Positions 10,097-18,890 of a stretch of DNA of 64,000 nucleotides are shown piece after piece (positions within the stretch are counted from its first letter, which is position 1; each line of letters starts with the position of its first letter). The position numbers and the translations under genes were made by a program. A model generated the notes under the pieces. It searched no databases and was not told the DNA's origin. It was given only the letters and a program-made list of their open reading frames with translations. The stretch is from JBFHIJ01 sp041596515 (lineage in GTDB: Bacteria; Bacteroidota; Ignavibacteria; Kapaibacteriales; UBA2268): contig JBFHIJ010000008.1 in NCBI GenBank assembly GCA_041596515.1, forward strand, positions 1 to 64,000. Reading direction: 5' to 3'.

Positions 10097-10860
10097 AAGC
10101 TACTGATATATTCAAACACTAAGCTTCTTCTGAAGCCAGTGGAATTTTTGTAATGCTCGAGCAAATCTCTGGCATGTAGCTCCACAGTTATACCATTGTA
10201 GATTGACCAACGAAGAGACATATTTAACATCCCTTTGTGCGACATTACTAATTTATTATACTCATCCATAGTTGGATTAAATTCAAAATTTAAAGAACCT
10301 TTGTTTCCAATAGATTGTTCCACGCCTAAATAAAAATTGGCGGATCTGTTATCAGCGGGTGGATCAAAAGAATAATTTATTCCTGCATGAAGTGCAATAT
10401 TGCCTAAAGCCCAAGAATAGTTTTTACTGAACGCAAGGTATACCCCTGTAGAATGTGTCATAAATCTTTCTTCTTCTTTATAGTAAGATTCCCTACCTTG
10501 AGAATTTAGCCCAATAACTATTGCAGGCCAGCTAACTCTTTCATCTAATAGTCTCAATTTTAGCTGTATGCCGGGCATTTTTTGCCAGTCAACACTGCCC
10601 GTACCGACTACATTCGTACCACTGTAGCTAAACCCCATGTTAAAATTGTTAAATGGAGCCGCACTCAAAGCCACCAATACTCCACCTTCAGGATAGGTCT
10701 GCGTATAAATAGAAAAATCACCTTTTCTTAAAATTCCGGCAGTAGGCTGATCTATTATGTAGTTTGACTCGTAACTCGCTCCATCACCTGCTGCTCCTTG
10801 CCCGTACGCAATAGCAGACAAACCGGCAATTAAAGCTAAATAGCAAATAAAATATCGCAT
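10093..10860 (-). CDS. YjbH-like outer-membrane beta-barrel protein
   Basis: A signal peptide (1-20, ...AIAYGQ) is followed by a strand-rich protein. The segment PTAGILRKGDFSIYTQTYPEGGVLVALSAAP and the following PGIQLKLRLLDE...WPAIVIGLN pattern resemble YjbH-type barrel lipoproteins, which accompany exopolysaccharide export in other bacteria. This one has no lipobox cysteine and sits alone, without polysaccharide genes. At 255 residues it is short for that family. It ends in strand-like FRRSLVFEYISSF, with a terminal Phe as in many BAM substrates. Function beyond an outer-membrane location is unknown. Confidence 0.75.
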   Translation of the reverse strand: MRYFICYLALIAGLSAIAYGQGAAGDGASYESNYIIDQPTAGILRKGDFSIYTQTYPEGGVLVALSAAPFNNFNMGFSYSGTNVVGTGSVDWQKMPGIQLKLRLLDERVSWPAIVIGLNSQGRESYYKEEERFMTHSTGVYLAFSKNYSWALGNIALHAGINYSFDPPADNRSANFYLGVEQSIGNKGSLNFEFNPTMDEYNKLVMSHKGMLNMSLRWSIYNGITVELHARDLLEHYKNSTGFRRSLVFEYISSF

Positions 10861-11020
10861 CTTTCCCCCATTTTATTGACAATTATTGCGATTGTTCTAA
10901 ATTATCAAAAAAACTTGAAATTATTATGCCAATTCTATTGTTTTATCTCTTACCTTTTTTATATATTCTATATTATTTTGGTACAGTGTTAAATTTTTGA
11001 AATTTCTAAGGAATATAATC

Positions 11021-11836
11021 ATGTTTTTGAGTAGAATACATTTACTTTTTATACTTATGATTGCTTTTGCAGGTTGTGGTGGAGTTAATTTTGATTCTGT
11101 AAAAGAAATTCCTCTTGCTCCGGATGTCACTATACACTCTTTAGGTAAAAATGCTAAAATTACAGTTACATGGTTATTCGAGGGCGATAAAAACAAAGAA
11201 CTTTACAGAGCCGTTCGATCCTTAACTAAAGTTGAAGCTGCTATCGGAGAATGGGACGAAAGCAATATTAAAGAAGTTAAAATTATTAAGTCTTCTTTTT
11301 CGTTTGGTAAAGATGATAAAGAGCTTGTTTCGTTCTTTGCACAAACTAACTTACCAAAACCTGATAATTTTGTAGATAATTCTCCGGTTTATATAAAATT
11401 TACTGCGGGCGAAAAAGTCTATAAATTTATTACAACAGTAAAAGATGCAACACCTAATATTGAGAATAAACCCGAAGCACTTTCTTTGATACCTTATTTT
11501 GAGAAAGCTATTCGTGGTGTGAATATATATACTCTTGTTTTTAGAAAATTTGATGTAAAAGACGAGTACCACCCAGACGGAGAAAGATATAGAGTTCGTA
11601 TCTACGACACTAAAGGTAGAAATGTTTGGGCTTCTGACTTTAACTCTGATTTTACTCAAGCGATAGAAAAAGTCAAACCTCAAGAGATAGGGGCCAATTT
11701 CTTATATAATCAATATTGGGACGGCAAAGACAACAATGGTGAAAAAGTAGAACCGGGAGTTTATGAAGTGAGAATAACTATTCCTGCTTTCCCTATACCA
11801 TATCAAACTTCAGTATATTACCAATGGGGTAAATAA
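11021..11836 (+). CDS. Lipoprotein with C-terminal FlgD-like Ig fold
   Basis: I chose ATG 11021, with AAGGA about nine bases upstream; the reading frame extends back to a TTG at 10997, which would spoil the signal peptide. The N-terminus MFLSRIHLLFILMIAFAGCGG is a clear lipoprotein signal with the lipobox Cys at residue 19. The C-terminal part (YRVRIYDTKGRNVW ... YWDGKDNNGEKVEPGVYEV) matches the FlgD-like/Por-secretion Ig fold, where the WDGKDxxGxxVxPGxY pattern is diagnostic. The middle is unrecognised. Its stop overlaps the ribD start by one base (TAATG), implying translational coupling although no functional link is evident. Confidence 0.85.
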   Translation: MFLSRIHLLFILMIAFAGCGGVNFDSVKEIPLAPDVTIHSLGKNAKITVTWLFEGDKNKELYRAVRSLTKVEAAIGEWDESNIKEVKIIKSSFSFGKDDKELVSFFAQTNLPKPDNFVDNSPVYIKFTAGEKVYKFITTVKDATPNIENKPEALSLIPYFEKAIRGVNIYTLVFRKFDVKDEYHPDGERYRVRIYDTKGRNVWASDFNSDFTQAIEKVKPQEIGANFLYNQYWDGKDNNGEKVEPGVYEVRITIPAFPIPYQTSVYYQWGK

Positions 11837-12936
11837 TGTCCGAAAAAGAAGCAATGCAACTTGCCATTAGACTTGCTCTTAAAGGTAGCGGATATGTAAG
11901 TCCGAACCCAAGAGTAGGTGCTGTTATATTAGATAAAAACAACAAAGTAATATCAGAAGGCTGGCATCACGAATTTGGGGGCAATCATGCCGAAATAGAT
12001 GCTATCAACCGTAGTGGAAACGAATCTTTTGAAGGTTGCACGATGGTAGTAAATCTAGAACCTTGCTCTCACCAAGGAAAAACTCCTCCATGTGCTTCGC
12101 AGCTAATCCAAAGGAAATTCTCTAAAGTAGTGATAGGAATGGAAGATCCGAACCCATTAGTTGCCGGAAGCGGCATACGTATGCTCAAGGAAGCCGGGAT
12201 AGAAGTAGTTGTAGGAGTCATGAAAGAAGAAGCTAAGTGGATTAACAGATTTTTTACTAAACATATCACAACCGGCATGCCTTACGTTATTGCAAAAATG
12301 GCACAAACTTTAGACGGCTGCATTGCGACTAAACTTGGAAGTTCTAAGTGGATTAGCTGTGATGAAAGCAGAAAACGCTCGCATGCCCTCAGAGCCCAGG
12401 TTGATGGAATATTGATTGGTAGAAATACTGCCTCTACCGATAATCCTCAACTAACTGTCAGGAATGTGGAAGGAAGAAATCCTAAAAGGATTGTTTTCGA
12501 TACCAAACTAAATTTACTGCTGGATTTAAATATATTCAAAGGTGATTTAAGAGAAAACACTGTCATCTGTTGTGCTAAAGATGCCAATCCTCGCAAAATA
12601 GAAACTTTGAAAATGGCAGGTCTTACTGTTTTAAAAATGGAAACGGATGAAAAAAATAAGATAGACTTAACTCTAGCTCTTAAATCATTAGCAGAAAACA
12701 GTGGTTTAACTTCTATTTTGTTAGAAGGAGGGGCTTCTATGTATTCATCATTCTTCGCCCAAGATTTGATAGACGAGTTTCATGTATTCATCTCACCAAA
12801 AGTTTTTGGAAACGGTATAAATACTTTTAACGATCTAAAAGTAAACTATGTAAATCAAGCAAAAGACTTTTCTATAAAAGCAGTGTCAAAATGTGGAGAT
12901 GATATTCATATTATTGGTCTTAAAAAAGATATATAA
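11836..12936 (+). CDS. ribD: Bifunctional riboflavin deaminase/reductase RibD
   Basis: Catalyses the second and third steps of riboflavin synthesis: deamination of the pyrimidine intermediate, then NADPH-dependent reduction of the ribose. The N-terminal deaminase domain has the zinc and catalytic set H51-A-E53 with C77 (PCSHQGKTPPC) and C86. The C-terminal reductase domain begins near residue 150 (PYVIAKMAQTLDGCIAT) and includes the LEGGASMYSSF segment near the end. The 366-residue length is normal. It is not next to the other riboflavin gene here (ribB, 29887) and lacks its own FMN riboswitch; it starts within the stop codon of the upstream lipoprotein gene. An intrinsic terminator follows. 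Confidence 0.97.
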   Translation: MSEKEAMQLAIRLALKGSGYVSPNPRVGAVILDKNNKVISEGWHHEFGGNHAEIDAINRSGNESFEGCTMVVNLEPCSHQGKTPPCASQLIQRKFSKVVIGMEDPNPLVAGSGIRMLKEAGIEVVVGVMKEEAKWINRFFTKHITTGMPYVIAKMAQTLDGCIATKLGSSKWISCDESRKRSHALRAQVDGILIGRNTASTDNPQLTVRNVEGRNPKRIVFDTKLNLLLDLNIFKGDLRENTVICCAKDANPRKIETLKMAGLTVLKMETDEKNKIDLTLALKSLAENSGLTSILLEGGASMYSSFFAQDLIDEFHVFISPKVFGNGINTFNDLKVNYVNQAKDFSIKAVSKCGDDIHIIGLKKDI

Positions 12937-12963
12937 ATATCTACTTATGTTTTTCTTTAAAGG

Positions 12964-13003
12964 CTGTCTATATGTACTAAAGCTACCAATAGACAGTTTT
13001 TTT
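12964..13003 (+). terminator. Intrinsic terminator after ribD
   Basis: A perfect 8-bp stem (CTGTCTAT with ATAGACAG) is followed directly by seven T residues, 28 bases after the ribD stop. Confidence 0.9.
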
Positions 13004-13019
13004 ATAATTTTCTCTAATG

Positions 13020-13325
13020 ATAAATCCGGGATAAAAGCAAGTCTCCACGGGCTAAGCGACGTGCGGAGCGTTAGTTTACCCTGAGCATGGCCGAAGGGGA
13101 GTAGAAATTTAGAGGATTTTAGGACGTTTGCCAATTAGCAAACGCTGCTACTCCACCCCGTGTTTTCTGGCGAAAACCCGACCCTCCCTTGTCATGGAGG
13201 GTGGAGATACTGGGGAATGGAGAGATATAGAGGATTTAGGCGCCTGAAAGGCTCAAAGATAATAGCAGATGGCAACGCTTTGGGAAAGGAACCCTCCCCG
13301 TGTTTTCGTTACCAAGACCAGGTTA
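13020..13325 (+). repeat. Mosaic intergenic repeat, family A copy 1
   Basis: This gene-free stretch shares three blocks with the reverse complement of 26755-27005: a CAAGTCTCC...GAGCAT...GAAG...GTAGA...AGAGGATTT block near 13040-13120, a GAAAACCCGACCCTCC...GGAGGGTGGAGAT block near 13171-13209, and a GAGATATAGAGGATTT...GCCTGAAAG.CTCAAAGAT block near 13220-13262. The order of the blocks differs between copies. The second block contains a CCCTCC...GGAGGG hairpin. The repeat runs up to the 3' end of rfbC. Short open frames here have no sign of being genes. It is higher in GC than its surroundings. Confidence 0.75.
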
Positions 13326-13883
13326 AAACTTGTTACTTTCCGGCAACTCTATCCACTGATTAAATGCCAAAGCATTACTATCTCTCTCAGATACAATGGG
13401 ATTATTTATACCCCAATCAATATTAAGTGTTTCATCATTCCAGCGTATATTGTTTTCTCCGTTTGGATTCCACACCGCTGTGCATTTATATTGCATTTCT
13501 GTCGCATCTTCCAATGCAACAAAGCCATTAGCAAATCCCGGAGGGACCCAAAGGATATAGTTGTTTTCTTTTGATATTTCAAATCCTTTCCATTTACCAA
13601 ATGTTACAGAGTTTTTGCGTAAATCGGCTTCAACTACATAAGCTGCACCATTAGTTACTCTTATCAATTTTCCTTGGGGCTTGTCCCATTGGAAATGTAG
13701 CCCTCGTATAACATTTTTGGCTGAGCAAGAATGGTTGTCCTGGACAAATTGGACAGGAAGTCCTAACTCTTCAAATTGATCTGCTCTAAATGATTCCATA
13801 AAATATCCACGCTCGTCACTGTATACTTGTGCTTCGAAGAGTACTAAGCCGTTCATGCTTTTCTTTATCACTTTTAGTCCCAT
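13323..13883 (-). CDS. rfbC: dTDP-4-dehydrorhamnose 3,5-epimerase
   Basis: Isomerises the 4-keto-6-deoxy sugar nucleotide in dTDP-rhamnose synthesis. The cupin core is intact: catalytic His63 in VIRGLHFQ, Tyr132 in MQYKCT and the aspartate in IRWND (150), with the DLRKNSVTFGKW and SERD segments typical of the family. Length (186) is normal. In the usual FAHGF segment the histidine is Asn119 (PPGFANGF), a residue that normally lines the sugar site, so substrate range may differ. The other rml genes are absent here. The stop lies at the edge of the family A repeat. Confidence 0.93.
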   Translation of the reverse strand: MGLKVIKKSMNGLVLFEAQVYSDERGYFMESFRADQFEELGLPVQFVQDNHSCSAKNVIRGLHFQWDKPQGKLIRVTNGAAYVVEADLRKNSVTFGKWKGFEISKENNYILWVPPGFANGFVALEDATEMQYKCTAVWNPNGENNIRWNDETLNIDWGINNPIVSERDSNALAFNQWIELPESNKF

Positions 13884-14051
13884 ACCTTTACCTTATTATT
13901 CCTTTTTATCAATATCAATTGTACACTGATAATAGCGAATAGTTCGTTCCGTCAATTTGTGTTTTTGCTAATACGATAAACTAATTTTACTTGCCTTTAC
14001 GATATATATTTAGCATATTTCGTATGTGTATACACAATAGGTAAAAATGCA

Positions 14052-15182
14052 GTGAAATTTTATTTTTTTCTTACTCTTATTTCTTTGATTTCAATTACTT
14101 ATGATGAACTGTCTGAGGAGCATCAAGCGGCTTGGAACATTTATCGTGATAATTTAGACAGTGCAGAAACTTTGTTTAAGATTGCTCTAAGCGAATATAG
14201 AGACATACTTGACATAAGAAGAGAGTCTGTTGCTCTGATTGATCTTGCAAACTTGAAAAAAAACCAAGGCAATATACCGGAAAGGCTGAGATACCTGCAT
14301 AAAGCAGAGCAGTTGGAAAAAAATATTAATGATTCCACTATAGCTTATACGTTATATAATAATTTATCTTCACAATATGACGAATTGGGTCAGACCGAAA
14401 AATCTTTAGATTATCTCAGGAAAGAGCAACAATATATTTCTGTAGATGATACTTCACGAATGATAATGCACCGTTTAGATATTTCAGAATTATATTTAAA
14501 GATAAATCAATTTGATAAAGCAAAAGCTAATATTGACTATGCTAATGCTATTGCTGCTTTTAATGAGAAAGAAGATGTATTTAATAAATATGGTCTGTAC
14601 TATTATAAGAAACAGGAATACGATTCTGCTCTGATTTGTTTTGAGAAAGCAAGTACCATATATAATGTTCGGGAAAATAGGGGAAGCATAAACTCTACAT
14701 TAAACTATTACTCTGCAAGGCAGGAAATCTATAAAGATGTATCTATTGCAACAGTGGACTCTTTGGAAATGATTGCGACTAAATATAACAAATTAAATCT
14801 TATGCCAAATTTACTATCACTTAAGGCACATGTGCTCAAAGATACTTCATATTTGCACGAAGCTCTACGCTTGGCCAAAAAATTAAAAAGATTTTCGATA
14901 GCTATCGGTTTACTTAAGGACTTAGCCTCACTACAATTAGAACTCAAACATTATGACAGTCACAAAGCTACAACTGAACTATATAATAAACTCAATGATT
15001 CTTTGACTAATGCCAATAACAAGATTATACGAGAAGCTTTGGATAGTTCCATTACTGACAATCACAAAAACACTGATAATAAAAAGAGTTATAAAATATA
15101 TTATCTTATCACACTTTCATTGATATTCGTCATAATACTTTACATAGTATATAATAAATATTTGAAATCTAAAAAAGGATAA
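14052..15182 (+). CDS. TPR-repeat protein with C-terminal transmembrane helix (tandem copy 1)
   Basis: Starts at GTG 14052; the nearer ATG at 14047 is out of frame and stops at once. A short hydrophobic N-terminus is followed by about 300 residues of paired helices with tetratricopeptide spacing (for example YDELGQTEKSLDYLRKEQQY, FNKYGLYYYKKQEYDSALICFEKA). Near residue 350 is a transmembrane helix (IYYLITLSLIFVIILYIVY) followed by a short basic tail. This resembles the sensor half of Bacteroidota TPR-containing regulators and kinases, but ends right after the membrane helix with no output domain. The next gene is a close paralog, and sequence upstream of the two starts is also conserved. Role unknown; probably periplasmic protein binding at the membrane. 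Confidence 0.85.
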   Translation: MKFYFFLTLISLISITYDELSEEHQAAWNIYRDNLDSAETLFKIALSEYRDILDIRRESVALIDLANLKKNQGNIPERLRYLHKAEQLEKNINDSTIAYTLYNNLSSQYDELGQTEKSLDYLRKEQQYISVDDTSRMIMHRLDISELYLKINQFDKAKANIDYANAIAAFNEKEDVFNKYGLYYYKKQEYDSALICFEKASTIYNVRENRGSINSTLNYYSARQEIYKDVSIATVDSLEMIATKYNKLNLMPNLLSLKAHVLKDTSYLHEALRLAKKLKRFSIAIGLLKDLASLQLELKHYDSHKATTELYNKLNDSLTNANNKIIREALDSSITDNHKNTDNKKSYKIYYLITLSLIFVIILYIVYNKYLKSKKG

Positions 15183-15242
15183 TGTATATAGAAGACTAAC
15201 AAAACGTTTTTAGTATGTGTATCCAAGACAGGTAAAAATGCA

Positions 15243-16373
15243 GTGATATTTTATTTTTTTCTTACTCTTATTTCTATGATTTCAATTACTTATGATGAGC
15301 TGTCTGATGAGCATCAAGCTGCTTGGAACATATATTATGAGGATATAGACAGTGCTGAAACTTTATTTAATATAGCTCTAAGAGAATACAGGGATGTTCT
15401 TGACATAAGAAGAGAGACCGTAGCCCTAATAGATCTTGCAACTATGAGCTATTCCCAAGGCAAAATAAAAGAAAGGCTGCGATACCTGCATAAGGCAGAG
15501 TTGTTAGTTGAAAGAATAAATGATTCTGCTATAACTTGTATATTATATGATGATTTATATTCCCAGTATGACGAATTGGGTCAGACCGAAAAATCTTTAT
15601 ATTATCTCCGTAAAGAACAACAATATGCATCTGTAAATGACACTGCACGAATGTTAAAGCTTCGTTTGGATATTTCAGAATTATATTTAAACATAAATCA
15701 ATTTGATAAAGCAAAAGCTAATATTGACTATGCTGATGCTGTAGCTACTTTTTCAGAGAAAGAAGATGTATTTAATAATTATGGATTGTACTATTATACA
15801 AAACAGGAATACGATTCGGCTTTAATTTATTACGAAAAAGCAAGTTCGATATATACTGACTTGGAAAATAATGTAAACTTAACCTATCCATTGAACTATT
15901 ATTCTGTAAGGCAGGAAATATATAAAGATGTATCTATTGCAACAGTAGACTCTTTGGAAATGATTGCGACTAAATATAACAAAGTAAACCTTATGCCATA
16001 TTTACTATCACTTAAGGCACAAGTATTCAAAGATACTTTATATTTGCACGAGGCTTTACGTTTAGCAGAGAAAATGAAAAATATCTCTCTAACTATCGGT
16101 TTGCTTAAGGACTTAGCCTCACTACAATTAGAACTAAAACTTTATGCCAATCATAAAGCTACCACTGAGCTATATAATAAACTCAATGATTCTTTGGCTA
16201 ATGCCAATAACAAGATTATTCGAGAAGCTTTGGATAGCGCAAATACTGATAATAACAAAAACGCTGGCAATAAGAAGAGTTATAAAATATATTATCTTAT
16301 CATACTTTCATTACTAATAGTCCTAATACTTTACATTGTGTATAAGAATATTTTGAAAACTAAAAAAGGATAA
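15243..16373 (+). CDS. TPR-repeat protein with C-terminal transmembrane helix (tandem copy 2)
   Basis: Same length (376), same GTG start context (AGGTAAAAATGCAGTG) and same domain plan as the preceding gene; most residues are identical by eye, with differences clustered in loops and in the C-terminal helix (IYYLIILSLLIVLILYIVY). The upstream sequence shared with copy 1 shows the duplicated unit included the translation-initiation region. Its stop overlaps the start of the small Fn3-like gene by one base (TAATG). The pair may form hetero-oligomers or have diverged in ligand; no enzymatic motif is visible in either. Confidence 0.85.
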   Translation: MIFYFFLTLISMISITYDELSDEHQAAWNIYYEDIDSAETLFNIALREYRDVLDIRRETVALIDLATMSYSQGKIKERLRYLHKAELLVERINDSAITCILYDDLYSQYDELGQTEKSLYYLRKEQQYASVNDTARMLKLRLDISELYLNINQFDKAKANIDYADAVATFSEKEDVFNNYGLYYYTKQEYDSALIYYEKASSIYTDLENNVNLTYPLNYYSVRQEIYKDVSIATVDSLEMIATKYNKVNLMPYLLSLKAQVFKDTLYLHEALRLAEKMKNISLTIGLLKDLASLQLELKLYANHKATTELYNKLNDSLANANNKIIREALDSANTDNNKNAGNKKSYKIYYLIILSLLIVLILYIVYKNILKTKKG

Positions 16374-16648
16374 TGTTTATGGAAGCCCCACAAAACGTTC
16401 AGTTTGACGTGTCTACTGGTATTATGACTTGGGACACTGTAGAAGGTGCTGATAGTTATGAAATTAAAATCTCTAATTCAGAAGTAGGCCCTTGGGAACC
16501 GTTTGGCACTACAACTGCTACAAGTTACTCTTTTGTTAATGCACCTATGTCAGAGGGTTACGCTATTATAGATGGGAAACGCGATCCGAATAATGGACCT
16601 TGGTCGGAGCCTCCACAAAAATGGGAACGCCCGGTTAAATATGAGTAG
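16373..16648 (+). CDS. Small fibronectin type III-like domain protein
   Basis: A 91-residue protein made of one Fn3-like unit: APQNVQF...GIMTWDTVEGADSYEIKIS is the characteristic B/C-strand pattern of Fn3 modules, ending in ...GPWSEPPQKWERPVKYE. There is no signal peptide or membrane segment. The start (ATG 16373, alternative ATG 16379) overlaps the stop of the TPR gene, so it is translationally coupled and may act with the TPR proteins. A weak 6-bp hairpin (AGGCTG/CAGCCT) follows the stop at about 16662-16681. Confidence 0.7.
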   Translation: MFMEAPQNVQFDVSTGIMTWDTVEGADSYEIKISNSEVGPWEPFGTTTATSYSFVNAPMSEGYAIIDGKRDPNNGPWSEPPQKWERPVKYE

Positions 16649-16706
16649 AATTTTTTATCTTAGGCTGTCTTTTGGCAGCCTCTAATTTATCTAAGGGAAG
16701 ATACTT

Positions 16707-18428
16707 ATGAAAAGACTATTGTATTTGTTGTTGATAGTATTAAGTTCTTCTATCGCAATGCCCCGGGATCTCGCTTCTGTTCTACTTGAAAGAAGAGATT
16801 ATGGTCTGCAATGCCCTATTTCATCAGATATTCCCACATATAAAGCCTCCGAGCTAAATTTTAACAATCTTGGAGAAACTGACAATTCCGCAATATTTAA
16901 TGATTTTATAAATTCTGTAGATTCTCCCGTTATGTTGCTGTTTGAACCCGGCACTTACTTGTTTTATTCTCCGCTGCATTTGAAATCCGATATTATTATA
17001 TCAGGATATGATTCGCAGCAATCAAATTTAATTTTTGATTTTTCCGGCACTGCAAAGTCATGCATCAATATAAACGGCACTGCGGAAAGCAATTATAGCC
17101 CCCTTAGCGAACCTCCTAAACGCAATACAAAATATTTAATCTCTAAAGATATACCTGATTTACAATCGATGGATTTTATAGAGCTTCGTCAGCAGAATGG
17201 GGCATGGGACACTAATCCTGCGGACTGGGCGAAACACTCTGTAGGGCAGTACCTCACTATTGACCATTGCAACAAAGATACAATATTTACTAAGGAAAAA
17301 ATATTATTAGATTACGATTCTGGTCTAAATCCTGAATACAGAAGAGTTTTCCCAATCCAAAATGTAGTAATTCAATATCTTAAGCTGGAGCGCATAGATA
17401 ATCCCGAGGTTGGTTCTGCATATAATATAAACTTATCCAAAGCTTATAACTGCGCAATAAGAGGAGTGGAGAGTGCCAAATCAGTCTGCAGTCATGTAAT
17501 GATTACCGGCAGTAAGAACATAGAAGTAACAGGCAGTTATTTTCATGATGCTTTTGCTTATGACGGCAGTGGCACCAGAGGCTACGGAGTTACTCTAAAC
17601 GACCATACATCTGACTGCAAGGTCGAAAATAATATTTTTAGGCATCTTCGTCACGCCATGGTTTGTAAGCATGGTGCTAATGGCAATGCTATTGCTTACA
17701 ATTACGCTCTGGAGACTAACAGATCCGAGCCAATATCTGATTTTTCCGGTGACATCCAGCTGCATGGACACTATTCGTACGCAAATCTAATAGAGTCGAA
17801 CATAGTTCAAAACATCTGGATAGATGATTATTGGGGGCCATCAGGGCCATACAATACTTTTCTGAGAAACAGAACGGAACTATATGGATTTTTTAATACT
17901 TCCGCAGACACTGACTCACTTCTGATAATAGCAAATGAAATTAGTGGCAAATCATTTACTCAGGGCTTGTTTAATATACAAGGCGAGGGTCATTTCATAA
18001 CATACAATAACATAAAAGGCAATTTAGATAACGACGACTTTTCTGCAGACAGTTTACCAATTTCTATGATTTATTATACTACACCTGACTTTTGGGACAT
18101 TACTGATGATTTCCCTTCTATCGGCTATCCAAATAGCATAAATGACTTTACAATTCCAGCCAAAAACAGATATATAAGCTTAGAAAAGAAGACAGTTGGA
18201 GAATATATACCTACCGGCATTACGGGTGAAGCAACGACAAACACTTTTGATCTGCAAACTGCGCTACACAAAGATCCAAATAAAAAAATTGCACTTTACA
18301 ACTATGCAGGCGAACTTATCTATGCAGGTTTGTGCAAAGACTTACACTTATCGAACCTAAATTTATTACTCTTCTTTATAGAGCTTGAAGATAAGTACTA
18401 TAAGGGATATAATTATCTAGCAAAATAG
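16707..18428 (+). CDS. Secreted right-handed beta-helix (pectin lyase-like) protein with degenerate T9SS-type tail
   Basis: A signal peptide (1-18) is followed by an N-terminal cap containing FEPGTYLF and SDIIISGYDS, then successive beta-helix coils in the middle (CAIRGVES, HVMITGSKNIEVTGSYF, CKVENNIFRHLRHAM, NAIAYNY, ANLIESNIVQN, FITYNNIKGN). Such folds are polysaccharide lyases, hydrolases or adhesins; I cannot assign catalytic residues. The last 45 residues (KKIALYNYAGELIYAG...) look like a weak C-terminal sorting domain, suggesting T9SS export. AAGG about eight to ten bases upstream supports the ATG. A family B repeat and a gene fragment lie downstream. Confidence 0.85.
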   Translation: MKRLLYLLLIVLSSSIAMPRDLASVLLERRDYGLQCPISSDIPTYKASELNFNNLGETDNSAIFNDFINSVDSPVMLLFEPGTYLFYSPLHLKSDIIISGYDSQQSNLIFDFSGTAKSCININGTAESNYSPLSEPPKRNTKYLISKDIPDLQSMDFIELRQQNGAWDTNPADWAKHSVGQYLTIDHCNKDTIFTKEKILLDYDSGLNPEYRRVFPIQNVVIQYLKLERIDNPEVGSAYNINLSKAYNCAIRGVESAKSVCSHVMITGSKNIEVTGSYFHDAFAYDGSGTRGYGVTLNDHTSDCKVENNIFRHLRHAMVCKHGANGNAIAYNYALETNRSEPISDFSGDIQLHGHYSYANLIESNIVQNIWIDDYWGPSGPYNTFLRNRTELYGFFNTSADTDSLLIIANEISGKSFTQGLFNIQGEGHFITYNNIKGNLDNDDFSADSLPISMIYYTTPDFWDITDDFPSIGYPNSINDFTIPAKNRYISLEKKTVGEYIPTGITGEATTNTFDLQTALHKDPNKKIALYNYAGELIYAGLCKDLHLSNLNLLLFFIELEDKYYKGYNYLAK

Positions 18429-18477
18429 CGGAAAGATAGACAAGTGTGATTTATGAGGAAAAGGAAACTCTAAATAT

Positions 18478-18557
18478 GTAATAAGATGATATTGGGTAAT
18501 CTTTAAATTCGCTATGAAACAGTTTATTAAGGTGTATTCTAGTCTGGTTTCAGATAT
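18478..18557 (-). pseudogene. Degenerate 5' fragment of the 18891-19388 gene
   Basis: Read on the minus strand this segment encodes ISETRLEYTLINCFIANLKITQYHLITYLEF, recognisably the N-terminus of the nearby HEAT-like protein (MSETRLEYILTHGYKADMIDYLK). The start codon is ATA instead of ATG, and similarity fades after about 25 codons. The fragment and the intact gene flank the family B repeat copy at 18621, so a local duplication probably preceded decay. Confidence 0.7.
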
Positions 18558-18620
18558 AGGGCAAGTTATTGATAAGTAAATATTAAAGACGCAATAAAAT
18601 GTATATAAGACATTAAATAA

Positions 18621-18802
18621 TCCCAAAAATGTCACTTGAAAAGATGGAAAAGCTCTAAAGTCAGTAAATGGCAAGGGATTGAAACCCCTTGTTCAATAGG
18701 CAATTACGTAACATTTTCTTACAGAGGAAGTGAGCATTCTCCATTGGTTCTACGGTCATTTACAGCACTAAGATGACATCTAATGACATAGCCCGGATAA
18801 TC
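18621..18802 (+). repeat. Dispersed 182-bp repeat, family B copy 1
   Basis: Matches 51659-51841 and 60608-60788 over its whole length in the same orientation. It begins CCCAAAAATGTCACTTG and ends near GACATAGCCCGGAT. Conserved internal blocks are TGGCAAGG...GAAACCCC.TTGTTCAAT, GCAATTACGTAA, ATTTTCTTACA, GGTTCTACGGTCATTTACAGCACTA and GATGACATCTA. A small hairpin (CAAGGG/CCCTTG) lies near 18681. There is no ORF. It lies between the pseudogene fragment and the intact HEAT-like gene. Confidence 0.85.
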
Positions 18803-18890
18803 AATACTCCGTATTACATGATGATATTATTTTTTTTGTATATTTATGCTCTACAAAAACAAACTATTAAAAGCTAAAATAAATACAATT

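Noticed and set aside
13160..13574. Short open frames in the gap before rfbC and over its 3' end
   Set aside because: They fall in the family A repeat or antisense to rfbC and are not conserved between repeat copies.
18417..18674. 85-codon minus-strand open frame
   Set aside because: Only a short internal part resembles the neighbouring HEAT-like gene, and the start codon there is lost; treated as a pseudogene fragment.
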